In this document: positions 45,106-53,133 of the stretch, one piece after another | Layout: each line of letters begins with the position of its first letter | Position numbering within the stretch: the stretch's first letter is position 1 | Origin: Bacteroidota bacterium | GTDB taxonomy: Bacteria; Bacteroidota; Bacteroidia; Cytophagales; Cyclobacteriaceae | Length of the DNA stretch: 64,000 nt | Assembly (NCBI GenBank): GCA_023393375.1 | Contig: JAEWLI010000117.1 | Coordinates: 32,489-96,488 of the forward strand | Direction of reading: 5' to 3' | Translations under genes and position numbers: made by a program | Notes under the pieces: model-generated | Seen by the model: only the letters and a program-made list of their open reading frames with translations | Databases searched by the model: none | What the model was told of the DNA's origin: nothing

Positions 45106-47070
45106 ATGCCTCAAAAGTTAATCATAATAATAATTGCATTAAGTTTTTACTTTTTTTCCTGCGAGAAAGAAGACACCGAAACTAGCCAGTTAAATCTTGT
45201 ACAGGTGAACATAGGTTCAGTTGAATTAGACCTTTCGGCAAATACAAATAATGATATTCAGGTAGACCGGCCTATCACATTGATTTTTTCATCACCTCTG
45301 GATAAAAGTTCAGCTGAAAGCCACATATTGTTGAAACAAAATGAGGATATCATAGAAACGGATCTGAGTTTCTCATCTCAGGATAAAACAGTAACAATTT
45401 ATCCTTCTGGTCCCCTTAACAATAGTACTTCCTATACCATTTTTATTTCAGATCAACTAAAAGGAGCAAGAGGAGAGTCATTCACCAAACAGGAGATTGT
45501 ATTTAGAACTATCGCAGGAGAGCTCCAAATCACTGCTATTGAAATTGGGGGATTTAATGCTTCAAATGGAGGAAATATATTAAATGTACCTGTGGATATA
45601 TCTGTAATGGTCAGTTTTTCTGTGCCGGTAAATCAGGAGTCACTGAAAAATGCTACACAAATTACTGGTTCCGGTAATTCTTCTTTAACCTATTCATTTT
45701 CAAATGAAAATAGAGAAGTTGAAATAACTAGTTCCAATCCATTAAACTATATAACCAAATACACTTTTACCATTAATAACAGTTTACAAGGTGATGATGG
45801 TGAACCATTCTCCGGCTATTCTAAAATTTTTTATACCCAATTTGATGAAACCCCCAAATTCCCTGTGATTTCCGATGAGCAGCTACTCGACCTGGTTCAG
45901 GAACAAACTTTCAAATATTTTTGGGATTTTGCTCACCCGGAAAGTGGGATGGCAAGGGAAAGGAATACTTCAGGTGATCTGGTAACTACCGGAGGGTCAG
46001 GGTTCGGGGTGATGGCAATATTGGTAGGTATTGAAAGGGGATTTATCACCCGCCAACAAGGCATCGATCGGTTGGCAAAAATTGTTGATTTTCTCGGAAA
46101 TGCAGATCGTTTTCACGGTGTATGGCCACATTGGTTAAATGGCAATACCGGTGATGTTATTCCTTTTAGCGAAAGGGATGATGGGGGAGATCTGGTAGAA
46201 ACGGCATTTATGATTCAGGGGCTACTCACTGTAAGACAATACCTAAACACCAATGACCCCACAGAAGAAAATCTTTATCAAGCCATTTCTCAATTGTGGG
46301 AATCAGTTGAATGGGATTGGTATACTCAAAATGAAAACGTACTGTACTGGCATTGGTCGCCAAATTATAATTGGCAGATGAATCATAAAATTCAAGGCTG
46401 GAACGAAAGTTTGATCACTTATATATTAGCAGCGGCATCAAAAACCCATGGCATTTCCGCTGATGTTTATCATCAAGGATGGGCAAGAAATGGAAATATG
46501 GCCAACGGAAATGACTATTTCGGCATTACGCTTCCTTTGGGAGAAGAAAGAGGAGGGCCTTTATTCTTTGCTCATTACTCTTTCCTCGGTCTGGATCCTA
46601 GAACCCTGGAAGATCAATATGCTAATTATTGGACGCAAAATGTAAATCACACCTTGATCAACAGGGCGTATTGTGTAGCAAATCCCAAAAATTTTGTGGG
46701 ATATGGAGAAAACTGCTGGGGACTAACCGCCAGTGATAATCATTTGGGTTATTCTGCACATTCTCCAAACAACGATTTGGGGGTAATTACACCCACAGCT
46801 GCATTATCGTCATTTCCATATACCCCTGAAGAATCAATGGAAGCTTTGAAATTTTTTTACTATACTTTGGGTGATAAGCTCTGGGGAGAAGACGGATTTT
46901 ATGATGCTTTTAATCCCACTGAGGGATGGTATGCTGATTCCTATCTTGCCATTGATCAGGGCCCAATTATTTTAATGATAGAAAATCACCGGAGCAATTT
47001 ATTGTGGGACCTGTTCATGTCAGATCCTGATGTAACAGAAGGTTTACAAAAACTGGGTTTCATTTTTTGA
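45106..47070 (+). CDS. Glycoamylase-domain (GH144-like) lipoprotein with two Ig-like domains
   Basis: A 654-residue lipoprotein (lipobox FFSC, Cys at about 18). Two Big_5-type Ig-like domains (about 30-125 and 135-245; VDRPITLIFSSPLDKSS and VPVDISVMVSFSVPVNQES) precede a PF10091 'glycoamylase' domain (about 255-654). Its marks are TFKYFWDFAHPESGMARER, GGSGFGVMAILVGIERGFIT, FHGVWPHWLNG, GGDLVETAFM, PEESMEALKFFYY and AIDQGPIILMIENHRSNLLW. GH144 enzymes with this fold are endo-beta-1,2-glucanases or sophorose-releasing hydrolases. The Ig-like stalk suggests an outer-surface endo-enzyme. It is followed by a second enzyme of the same family. Confidence 0.88.
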   Translation: MPQKLIIIIIALSFYFFSCEKEDTETSQLNLVQVNIGSVELDLSANTNNDIQVDRPITLIFSSPLDKSSAESHILLKQNEDIIETDLSFSSQDKTVTIYPSGPLNNSTSYTIFISDQLKGARGESFTKQEIVFRTIAGELQITAIEIGGFNASNGGNILNVPVDISVMVSFSVPVNQESLKNATQITGSGNSSLTYSFSNENREVEITSSNPLNYITKYTFTINNSLQGDDGEPFSGYSKIFYTQFDETPKFPVISDEQLLDLVQEQTFKYFWDFAHPESGMARERNTSGDLVTTGGSGFGVMAILVGIERGFITRQQGIDRLAKIVDFLGNADRFHGVWPHWLNGNTGDVIPFSERDDGGDLVETAFMIQGLLTVRQYLNTNDPTEENLYQAISQLWESVEWDWYTQNENVLYWHWSPNYNWQMNHKIQGWNESLITYILAAASKTHGISADVYHQGWARNGNMANGNDYFGITLPLGEERGGPLFFAHYSFLGLDPRTLEDQYANYWTQNVNHTLINRAYCVANPKNFVGYGENCWGLTASDNHLGYSAHSPNNDLGVITPTAALSSFPYTPEESMEALKFFYYTLGDKLWGEDGFYDAFNPTEGWYADSYLAIDQGPIILMIENHRSNLLWDLFMSDPDVTEGLQKLGFIF

Positions 47071-47118
47071 TAAAGAATGGATGTAATTATTCATTAAAAT
47101 GGATAAAATAGAATAAAT

Positions 47119-48474
47119 ATGAAAAGATATTTTCAACTAACCGCCCTGATCCTTTTAATAGCGTGGTCGTGTACACCAAAAAAGGAAAATACACAAACTG
47201 CCACAGAAGAAATCTCAACCGACTCCCTGCTGACGCTGGTACAATACCATACTTTTCAGTATTTCTGGGATGGTGCAGAATCTACCTCCGGTTTGGCTCC
47301 CGAACGAATACATATGGATGGTGATTATCCGCAAAATGATCAACATGTGGTGACTTCCGGGGGAAGTGGCTTTGGTGTAATGGCCATTTTGGTAGGCATA
47401 GAAAGAGGTTTTATAACCCGTGATCAGGGAAGGGAAAGGCTTGAAAAGATCGTTAATTTCCTTGATACTGCCGATCGTTTTCATGGTGTTTGGCCTCATT
47501 GGTGGGATGGCGAGACAGGAAAAGTAAAACCCTTTAGTCCTAAAGACAATGGCGGAGATCTTGTAGAGACCTCATTTATGGTTCAGGGCTTATTGTGCGT
47601 AAGGCAATATTTTAGAGATGGCACAAATGAAGAAAAGGCATTGGCTGAAAAAATTGATAAGCTTTGGAGAGAAGTAGAGTATGACTGGTATCGAAAAGAT
47701 AACGGAAATGTATTGTACTGGCATTGGTCGCCTGAGTATGATTGGGAAATGAATCTGCCCATCAGGGGGTATGATGAATGTTTGATAACCTATATTCTTG
47801 GAGCTTCCTCCCCTACACATGGAATTCCGGCAGAAGTTTACCATGAAGGATGGGCAAGGGGAGGTGATATCAAAAATGATCCTGATCATGAAGCTTTGGG
47901 TTATCATTTAAGTGTAAAGCACAATGGGGCTATTCAATACGGAGGTCCGCTGTTTTGGGCTCATTATTCTTATCTTGGCCTGGATCCCAGGGGGCTAAAA
48001 GACAAGTATGCCAACTATTGGGAACATAATACAAATCATACATTATTAAACAGAGCTTGGTGTTTAGAAAATCCTTTGGGTTATGAAGGATATGGACCGC
48101 AAAGCTGGGGGCTTACTTCCAGTTACTCAGTAGAATTTTATGCTGGTCATGCACCCGGAGAAAATCGGGATAAAGGGGTAATTACACCTACTGCGGCACT
48201 TTCTTCCATGCCTTATACACCTGAATATAGCATTGAAGCCATGAAATATTGGTATGAAGAATTGGGGGATAAGGTTTTCGGAGAATATGGTTTTTATGAT
48301 GCTTTCAGTGAAACGGAAGACTGGTTTCCCCAAAAATACCTGGCTATCGATCAGGGGCCAATTATAGTGATGATTGAGAATCACAGATCAGGTTTATTGT
48401 GGGACCTTTTTATGAGTTGTCCTGAAATTAAAGAAGGTTTAAAGAAGCTGGGCTTTGAAAGTCCTAAATTATAA
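47119..48474 (+). CDS. Glycoamylase-domain (GH144-like) lipoprotein, compact form
   Basis: A 451-residue lipoprotein (lipobox AWSC, Cys at about 18). It has only the PF10091 domain (about 35-445), with the same conserved blocks as the preceding gene (TFQYFWDGAESTSGLAPER, GGSGFGVMAILVGIERGFIT, GGDLVETSFM, AIDQGPIIVMIENHRSG) and a similar C-terminus. The lack of an Ig-like stalk and its pairing with the longer enzyme suggest a division of labour, for example endo versus exo or surface versus periplasm. The start is 48 bp after the preceding stop. It lies upstream of the GH3 gene in the same direction. Confidence 0.88.
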   Translation: MKRYFQLTALILLIAWSCTPKKENTQTATEEISTDSLLTLVQYHTFQYFWDGAESTSGLAPERIHMDGDYPQNDQHVVTSGGSGFGVMAILVGIERGFITRDQGRERLEKIVNFLDTADRFHGVWPHWWDGETGKVKPFSPKDNGGDLVETSFMVQGLLCVRQYFRDGTNEEKALAEKIDKLWREVEYDWYRKDNGNVLYWHWSPEYDWEMNLPIRGYDECLITYILGASSPTHGIPAEVYHEGWARGGDIKNDPDHEALGYHLSVKHNGAIQYGGPLFWAHYSYLGLDPRGLKDKYANYWEHNTNHTLLNRAWCLENPLGYEGYGPQSWGLTSSYSVEFYAGHAPGENRDKGVITPTAALSSMPYTPEYSIEAMKYWYEELGDKVFGEYGFYDAFSETEDWFPQKYLAIDQGPIIVMIENHRSGLLWDLFMSCPEIKEGLKKLGFESPKL

Positions 48475-48976
48475 AGAGGTAGAATAGCTAAAGTTTCGGA
48501 TGGGAATTCAATGAATATGTAGACCCTATCGCTTTAGTGTAATAAAATTAATTGGGTTATATTTTGAATGTTCAAGACCCCAGCGGGGTCAAATATTTGT
48601 AGCCACGGGTGAAACCCGTGGTCAAAAAGAATTAGTTAATCATTTTGGTGGAATTTTTGCTTTTTAGGCAAAAATTATGACAAAATGGATGATGTGCATT
48701 TAAGAAGTGAAATTTGGTTTTACCTATATGTGTTCATAAGGTGGAAATGCTTTGGTTTATATAAAAATGGAATCTAAATCCTTTTAGGAGCGGGTTATTA
48801 TGGTCAAAATTGCTTTAAATCAATGTGTGAAACTATAGTCAAATAATAAATCGGATAGTCGTAAAAGATAGTGAATAAGTGTCCCAAAAATAACAGCTTG
48901 CTTTATAAAGAAAAGAATAAAAAAGGACATTAATAGCTTTTAAACAGATGGTTTAATGGATAATATAAATTTAATT
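48475..48976. other. Gap with palindromic repeat element before the GH3 gene
   Basis: About 500 bp without a gene. It contains two adjacent short palindromes (separate entry) and otherwise A/T-rich sequence. It makes a separate transcript for the GH3 gene likely. Confidence 0.5.
48576..48621. repeat. REP-like pair of short palindromes
   Basis: GACCCC-agc-GGGGTC (48576-48590) and CCACGGGT-gaa-ACCCGTGG (48603-48621) are perfect hairpins 12 bases apart. They are G/C-rich against an A/T-rich background. Paired palindromes of this style are dispersed as REP-type elements mobilised in trans in Bacteroidota; the assignment is by resemblance. Confidence 0.6.
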
Positions 48977-51274
48977 ATGAAAAAGTGCACTGTTTTATTT
49001 ATGGTCATAATACTGGGAATTGTATCCTGTAATTCTTCACGCGAAACATCAGATAATGATGATCTGTTCACGAGAAAGGCAGATTCAGTGTTGTCATTGA
49101 TGACCCTGGAAGAAAAAATTGGCCAGCTGAATTTACCCGGTGCCGGGGATATCGTTACCGGCCAGGCATCCAGTTCTAATATTGCACAGAAAATAAAAGA
49201 AGGAAAAGTAGGTGGACTTTTTAATATTAAGACAGTTCAAAGCATCAAGGAGATCCAGAGAATAGCGGTGGAAGAGAGCAGGCTCAAAATCCCGCTTATA
49301 TTTGGTATGGATGTGATTCATGGTTATAAAACAGTGTTCCCCATTCCAATAGGCCTTTCCTGTAGTTGGGATATGGATTTGATTGAAAGATCGTGCCGAA
49401 TTGCTGCCAATGAAGCCAGTGCCGATGGTATTTGTTGGACATTCTCACCCATGGTAGATATTTCGAGAGATCCACGTTGGGGGAGGGTTTCTGAAGGAGG
49501 TGGTGAAGATCCTTATCTGCTATCCCGAATTGCTGAAGCTATGGTTAGGGGATATCAGGGTGGTGATCTTTCAGAAAACAATACTTTAATGTCTTGTGTA
49601 AAACATTTTGCATTATATGGTGCTCCTGAAGCGGGCAGGGATTATGGAACTACTGATATGAGCAGAATCCGGATGTTCAATGAATATCTGCCACCCTATA
49701 AAGCTGCTGTAGATGCCGGGGTAGGCAGTGTGATGACATCTTTTAATGAAGTAGATGGCATCCCGGCCAGCGGTAATAGATGGTTGATGACAGAATTGCT
49801 ACGGGAATCCTGGGGGTTCGATGGATTTGTGGTAACAGATTATACCGCCATCAATGAAATGATTGATCATGGTGTAGGTGACCTGCAAACAGTATCAGCA
49901 ATGGCTCTTCGTGCAGGTGTGGATATGGACATGGTGGGAGAGGGATTTCTTACTACCCTGATGAAATCCTTGGATGAAGGTAAAATAACAGAAAGACAGA
50001 TTGATGATGCCTGTAGGAGAATTCTCAGAGCGAAATTCATGTTGGGGTTATTCGACGATCCTTATCGTTATTGTGATGAGGAACGTGCCAGGACAGAGAT
50101 ATTTACTGAATCCAACAGAAAAGAAGCCCGGGAAATTGCTGCTCAAACTTTCGTCCTCCTCAAAAATCAAAATGAAATATTACCGATCAGAAAATCCGGA
50201 ACCATTGCTTTGGTAGGGCCATTAGCCGATAACCGTGAAAATATGCCGGGTACCTGGAGTGTAGCTGGTGATTTTGAAAAATCCATATCTGTGCTGGAAG
50301 GCATGCGCGATGTGGCGGGAGATCAGGCAAATATTTTATATGCTAGAGGGGCGAATGTTGTGAGGGATTCTTTACTTGAAGCTCGTGTAAGTATATTTGG
50401 TAAACCTACACGACGGGATCCAAGACCGGAACAGGTACTAATTGCAGAAGCTGTAAATATCGCCCGGAGAGCTGATGTAGTTGTGGCTGTAATGGGTGAA
50501 GCTGCTGAGATGAGCGGGGAAAGTTCAAGCCTGACTGATATTGAATTGCCCGAAAACCAAAGAGAATTACTAAAAGCATTGCTTCAAACCGGTAAACCAG
50601 TGGTATTAGTGTTATTTACTGGCAGGCCATTGGCTTTACAATGGGAGGAAGAAAATATACCCGCTATTCTGAATGTGTGGTTTGGTGGCACTGAAGCAGG
50701 GCATGCGGTAGCTGATGTGCTTTTCGGTGATGTAAATCCGTCAGGAAAACTAAGTGCCACCTTTCCCCGGAATGTAGGGCAGGTTCCCATTTTTTATAAC
50801 CACAAAAACACCGGCCGTCCCTTGCAGGAGGGAAAATGGTTCGAAAAGTTCCGTTCCAATTATCTGGATGTACCCAACGATCCTTTATACCCTTTTGGAT
50901 ATGGCCTTAGTTATACCACCTTTTCCTTTGGCGATATACAAATTGGAAACTCGTCGCTGAAAGGGGATGAAACCCTTCGTGTCAGCATTGATGTGACCAA
51001 CACCGGTAAATATGATGGAGCCGAAGTGGTCCAGTTATATATTCGTGATATGGTTGGAAGTGTCACTAGACCAGTTAAGGAACTAAAGGGTTTTCAGAAA
51101 ATTCAAATTAGTGCAGGGGAGACCCGTACGGTAAATTTCGACATTACGACTGAAGATCTGAAGTTTTATAATTATGATTTGGAATATGTTTGGGAACCGG
51201 GTGAATTTGATATTATGGTAGGTGGAAATTCCAGGGATGTAAAAACTGCCCGGGTAAATTGGCAAGAAGAATAA
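48977..51274 (+). CDS. bglX: Glycoside hydrolase family 3 beta-glucosidase
   Basis: A 765-residue lipoprotein from ATG 48977 (an in-frame ATG at 48956 would place seven residues before the signal). The lipobox is GIVSC. The N-terminal GH3 TIM barrel contains GMDVIHGYKT, SPMVDISRDPRWGRVSEGGGEDPYL, CVKHFALYGAPEAGRDY and the nucleophile Asp in GFVVTDYTAIN (Asp 288). The (alpha/beta)6 domain has the probable acid/base Glu in EMSGESSS. A C-terminal FnIII-like domain ends the protein. It would release glucose from the oligosaccharides made by the GH144-like pair. It is very similar in layout to BglX. Confidence 0.93.
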   Translation: MKKCTVLFMVIILGIVSCNSSRETSDNDDLFTRKADSVLSLMTLEEKIGQLNLPGAGDIVTGQASSSNIAQKIKEGKVGGLFNIKTVQSIKEIQRIAVEESRLKIPLIFGMDVIHGYKTVFPIPIGLSCSWDMDLIERSCRIAANEASADGICWTFSPMVDISRDPRWGRVSEGGGEDPYLLSRIAEAMVRGYQGGDLSENNTLMSCVKHFALYGAPEAGRDYGTTDMSRIRMFNEYLPPYKAAVDAGVGSVMTSFNEVDGIPASGNRWLMTELLRESWGFDGFVVTDYTAINEMIDHGVGDLQTVSAMALRAGVDMDMVGEGFLTTLMKSLDEGKITERQIDDACRRILRAKFMLGLFDDPYRYCDEERARTEIFTESNRKEAREIAAQTFVLLKNQNEILPIRKSGTIALVGPLADNRENMPGTWSVAGDFEKSISVLEGMRDVAGDQANILYARGANVVRDSLLEARVSIFGKPTRRDPRPEQVLIAEAVNIARRADVVVAVMGEAAEMSGESSSLTDIELPENQRELLKALLQTGKPVVLVLFTGRPLALQWEEENIPAILNVWFGGTEAGHAVADVLFGDVNPSGKLSATFPRNVGQVPIFYNHKNTGRPLQEGKWFEKFRSNYLDVPNDPLYPFGYGLSYTTFSFGDIQIGNSSLKGDETLRVSIDVTNTGKYDGAEVVQLYIRDMVGSVTRPVKELKGFQKIQISAGETRTVNFDITTEDLKFYNYDLEYVWEPGEFDIMVGGNSRDVKTARVNWQEE

Positions 51275-51379
51275 CCTTTGACGGATTGAAGAATTGATGA
51301 TACACTAGTTTTTCCAAAATATTCTTTAGTTGAAGGCCTATCAGGTGATTATTTAGTTTTATGTGAACTAAATAAGGGC

Positions 51380-51387
51380 TATTTTTG
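51380..51387 (+). promoter_or_regulatory. Candidate -7 element for ssrA
   Basis: TATTTTTG matches TAnnTTTG and lies 32 bases before the mature tmRNA 5' end. A T-rich TTTTA 19 bp upstream could serve as a weak -33 element. Confidence 0.45.
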
Positions 51388-51418
51388 TAAATATTTAGCA
51401 ATTCGATCTTTGAATTAT

Positions 51419-51773
51419 GGGGCCGACTGGACTTGACGGTAGAAGCAGGTCGGGTGTAAGCATGCAGGAAGTTGATGGCACCTTCCTTATAAAATGTCAT
51501 CAGAACAATAAAAGGCGAATCTAATTACGCCCTAGCTGCTTAATTGCGGCTACGTTCCGTCAGTACCCTGGTCTGTCGTACTGACAATGGAGCGTCGACT
51601 CTCAGACCTGGCTGTTGCAGTGTCGTGATGCAATGGCGAGAACAATTGCGGATAAGGGTGCTTTAAGGTAAGGCCTGTACCTAAAAGTACCTCGAAAATC
51701 TAAACAGGACTAAGCGTGTAGAAAGCATTTCGGTTTCTCTATCCGGACGCGGGTTCGAATCCCGCCGGCTCCA
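51419..51773 (+). ncRNA. ssrA: Transfer-messenger RNA (tmRNA)
   Basis: The 5' end GGGGCCG pairs with CGGCTCC at the 3' end (7 bp) to form the alanyl acceptor stem. The 3' half has the T-arm GGGTTCGAATCCC. The tag reading frame at 51514-51543 is ggc gaa tct aat tac gcc cta gct gct taa. Added to the resume alanine it gives the degradation tag (A)GESNYALAA, with the ALAA end recognised by ClpXP-type proteases. It rescues stalled ribosomes with SmpB. CCA is not encoded. The total length of about 355 is normal. Confidence 0.97.
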
Positions 51774-51872
51774 CATAAAACTCTGTTTAAAACGCACTTG
51801 GCTAATGTTTTATTAATCGAAGGGTGCAACCAGGGGGAAAACCAACCATTAACCCTTTCATATTTTATGATC

Positions 51873-51901
51873 AGGTAATTAACTAAAAAATATTACCTTT
51901 T
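51873..51901 (+). terminator. Weak hairpin after ssrA
   Basis: AGGTAAT (51873-51879) and ATTACCT (51892-51898) pair around a 12-base A-rich loop and run into TTTTG. It is the best terminator candidate between ssrA and hicB. Confidence 0.35.
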
Positions 51902-51986
51902 GAACAAGTATATTGTATTAATCGTTATACTTGCTAATTAAATTTATTTAAAATATATATAAATTATAGCAAAAATACTGAGGATT

Positions 51987-52361
51987 ATGCGTAGGGTGTC
52001 GGCTTCTTTTAAGGATGGAAATCAGTTGGTGAATGTAGATTTATCGGTATTTATATGGAATGAAGATCAAACATTTTTTGCATATTCACCCGCTTTTGAC
52101 ATAACAGGATATGGTAATTCTGAGGATGAAGCTCGTAAATCATTTGAGGTTGTACTAGAAGAATTCTTAAAATATACTCATAATAAAGATACTATTTTTG
52201 AGGAGTTAGAGAAATTAGGGTGGACAGTCAATAAAAGAAAAAAACGTATAAAATCGCCAGATTTGAATGAGCTTTTAGTAGATAATGAACATTTTAAACA
52301 TATCTATTCTTCAAAAGCACCCAAACAAGAATCAAAAAATATTGAATTAGCATTTGCTTAA
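51987..52361 (+). CDS. hicB: HicB-family antitoxin
   Basis: A 124-residue type II antitoxin. The N-terminal HicB partial RNase-H fold (about 15-75) has FAYSPAFDITGYGNSEDEARKSFEVVLEEFL, the typical 'a.cpdl.gc.aqG.t.eEA...' pattern. The C-terminal half (about 85-124) is charged and may carry the DNA-binding or toxin-binding segment. Its stop overlaps the hicA start (TAATG), so the genes are translationally coupled. The antitoxin-first order is the reverse of the classical hicAB but known. Confidence 0.75.
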   Translation: MRRVSASFKDGNQLVNVDLSVFIWNEDQTFFAYSPAFDITGYGNSEDEARKSFEVVLEEFLKYTHNKDTIFEELEKLGWTVNKRKKRIKSPDLNELLVDNEHFKHIYSSKAPKQESKNIELAFA

Positions 52362-52647
52362 TGACAATCCCTAAGCTAAAAAATATATCAATATCCAAAT
52401 TTGAATCATTTTAGAATTGGCGGGATGTAAGTTTATTAGGAATAATGGTGGGCATTGTGTATACTCTCGATCTGATTTAACAAGGCCATTAGTCTTTCAA
52501 AGCCATATCGATCCTGTTCCAGAATTTATTATATTAGTTCTTCTAAGGGGATTGGGATATTCAAAAAAAGATTTTTTTGATATTTTAAATGGTAATAAGA
52601 TAGTTGTAAAACAATCTGACAAATATATTTTAGTAAATGGCAAATAG
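52361..52647 (+). pseudogene. hicA: HicA-like toxin interrupted by a one-base frameshift
   Basis: From ATG 52361 the frame reads MTIPKLKNISISKFESF and stops at TAG 52412-52414. The next frame over continues as ...LELAGCKFIRNNGGHCVYSR to TAG 52645-52647. Together these give about 95 residues of a HicA mRNase (dsRBD-like fold) with the conserved histidine in GGHCVY and a C-terminal GLGYSKKDFFDIL helix. Adding one T to the TTTT run at 52409-52412 restores a single frame. It could be a true pseudogene, a homopolymer error, or a slippage site. The 3' end lies antisense over a truncated CAP gene. Confidence 0.75.
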
Positions 52648-53075
52648 AATGTTAAATCTTCCACCAGTAAATCTGCTGCTTGTTGATAGGTATAGGTTTC
52701 TTTTCCATCAACTACTGCACCTAAAGGAATCATAGCTATGTTTTCTCCTGCATAATATTTTTTAGCTCCAAAAAAATTCACCCTATCTTGAGGAGTGCGC
52801 TTTTTATCATTCTCTGGTTGATAATGGCTGAGCTTGTGGTTCTTTAAATAATTGGTTTGTAGTTTTGCTGCTTTATAACAAATTTCATTATGACTAAGCG
52901 TCAAAAGTTTATGTTTGTGGCGTACTTGATCTATGCCTTCTTTGGTAAGCTGCTCTAAATAAGGAATATCCGGATTTTTTAGATCTATCCAATCGTTTTC
53001 GCTTTGACTATATGCACTGCAATACATCAACAGCATTAATAAACACATGCAAAATCGAAACATAATAAATAACAA
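52497..53075 (-). pseudogene. Truncated CAP/SCP-domain secreted protein
   Basis: The frame starts with a signal peptide (FRFCMCLLMLLMYCSAYSQ) and a CAP-superfamily domain: LLTLSHNEICYKAAKLQTNYL, HKLSHYQPEN, FGAKKYYAGENIAM and YQQAADLLVEDL. Up to about residue 140 it is CAP-like. The following 48 residues (YLPFTKIYLSDC...) are simply the reverse complement of hicA, so the second half of the domain (the GHR..L, Cys-rich end) is missing. The junction lies near 52648-52665. It looks like a gene cut by the arrival of hicBA. Confidence 0.7.
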
Positions 53076-53133
53076 AAATCTATGTTTTTGAGATTTTTAA
53101 TTGCGCAAATTCCTATCTTACGCAAAGTTGCTC

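Noticed and set aside
51774..51986. Search for the missing half of the CAP gene or an ssrA 3' repeat on the other side of hicBA
   Set aside because: Neither was seen in the sequence; only a weak hairpin is present.
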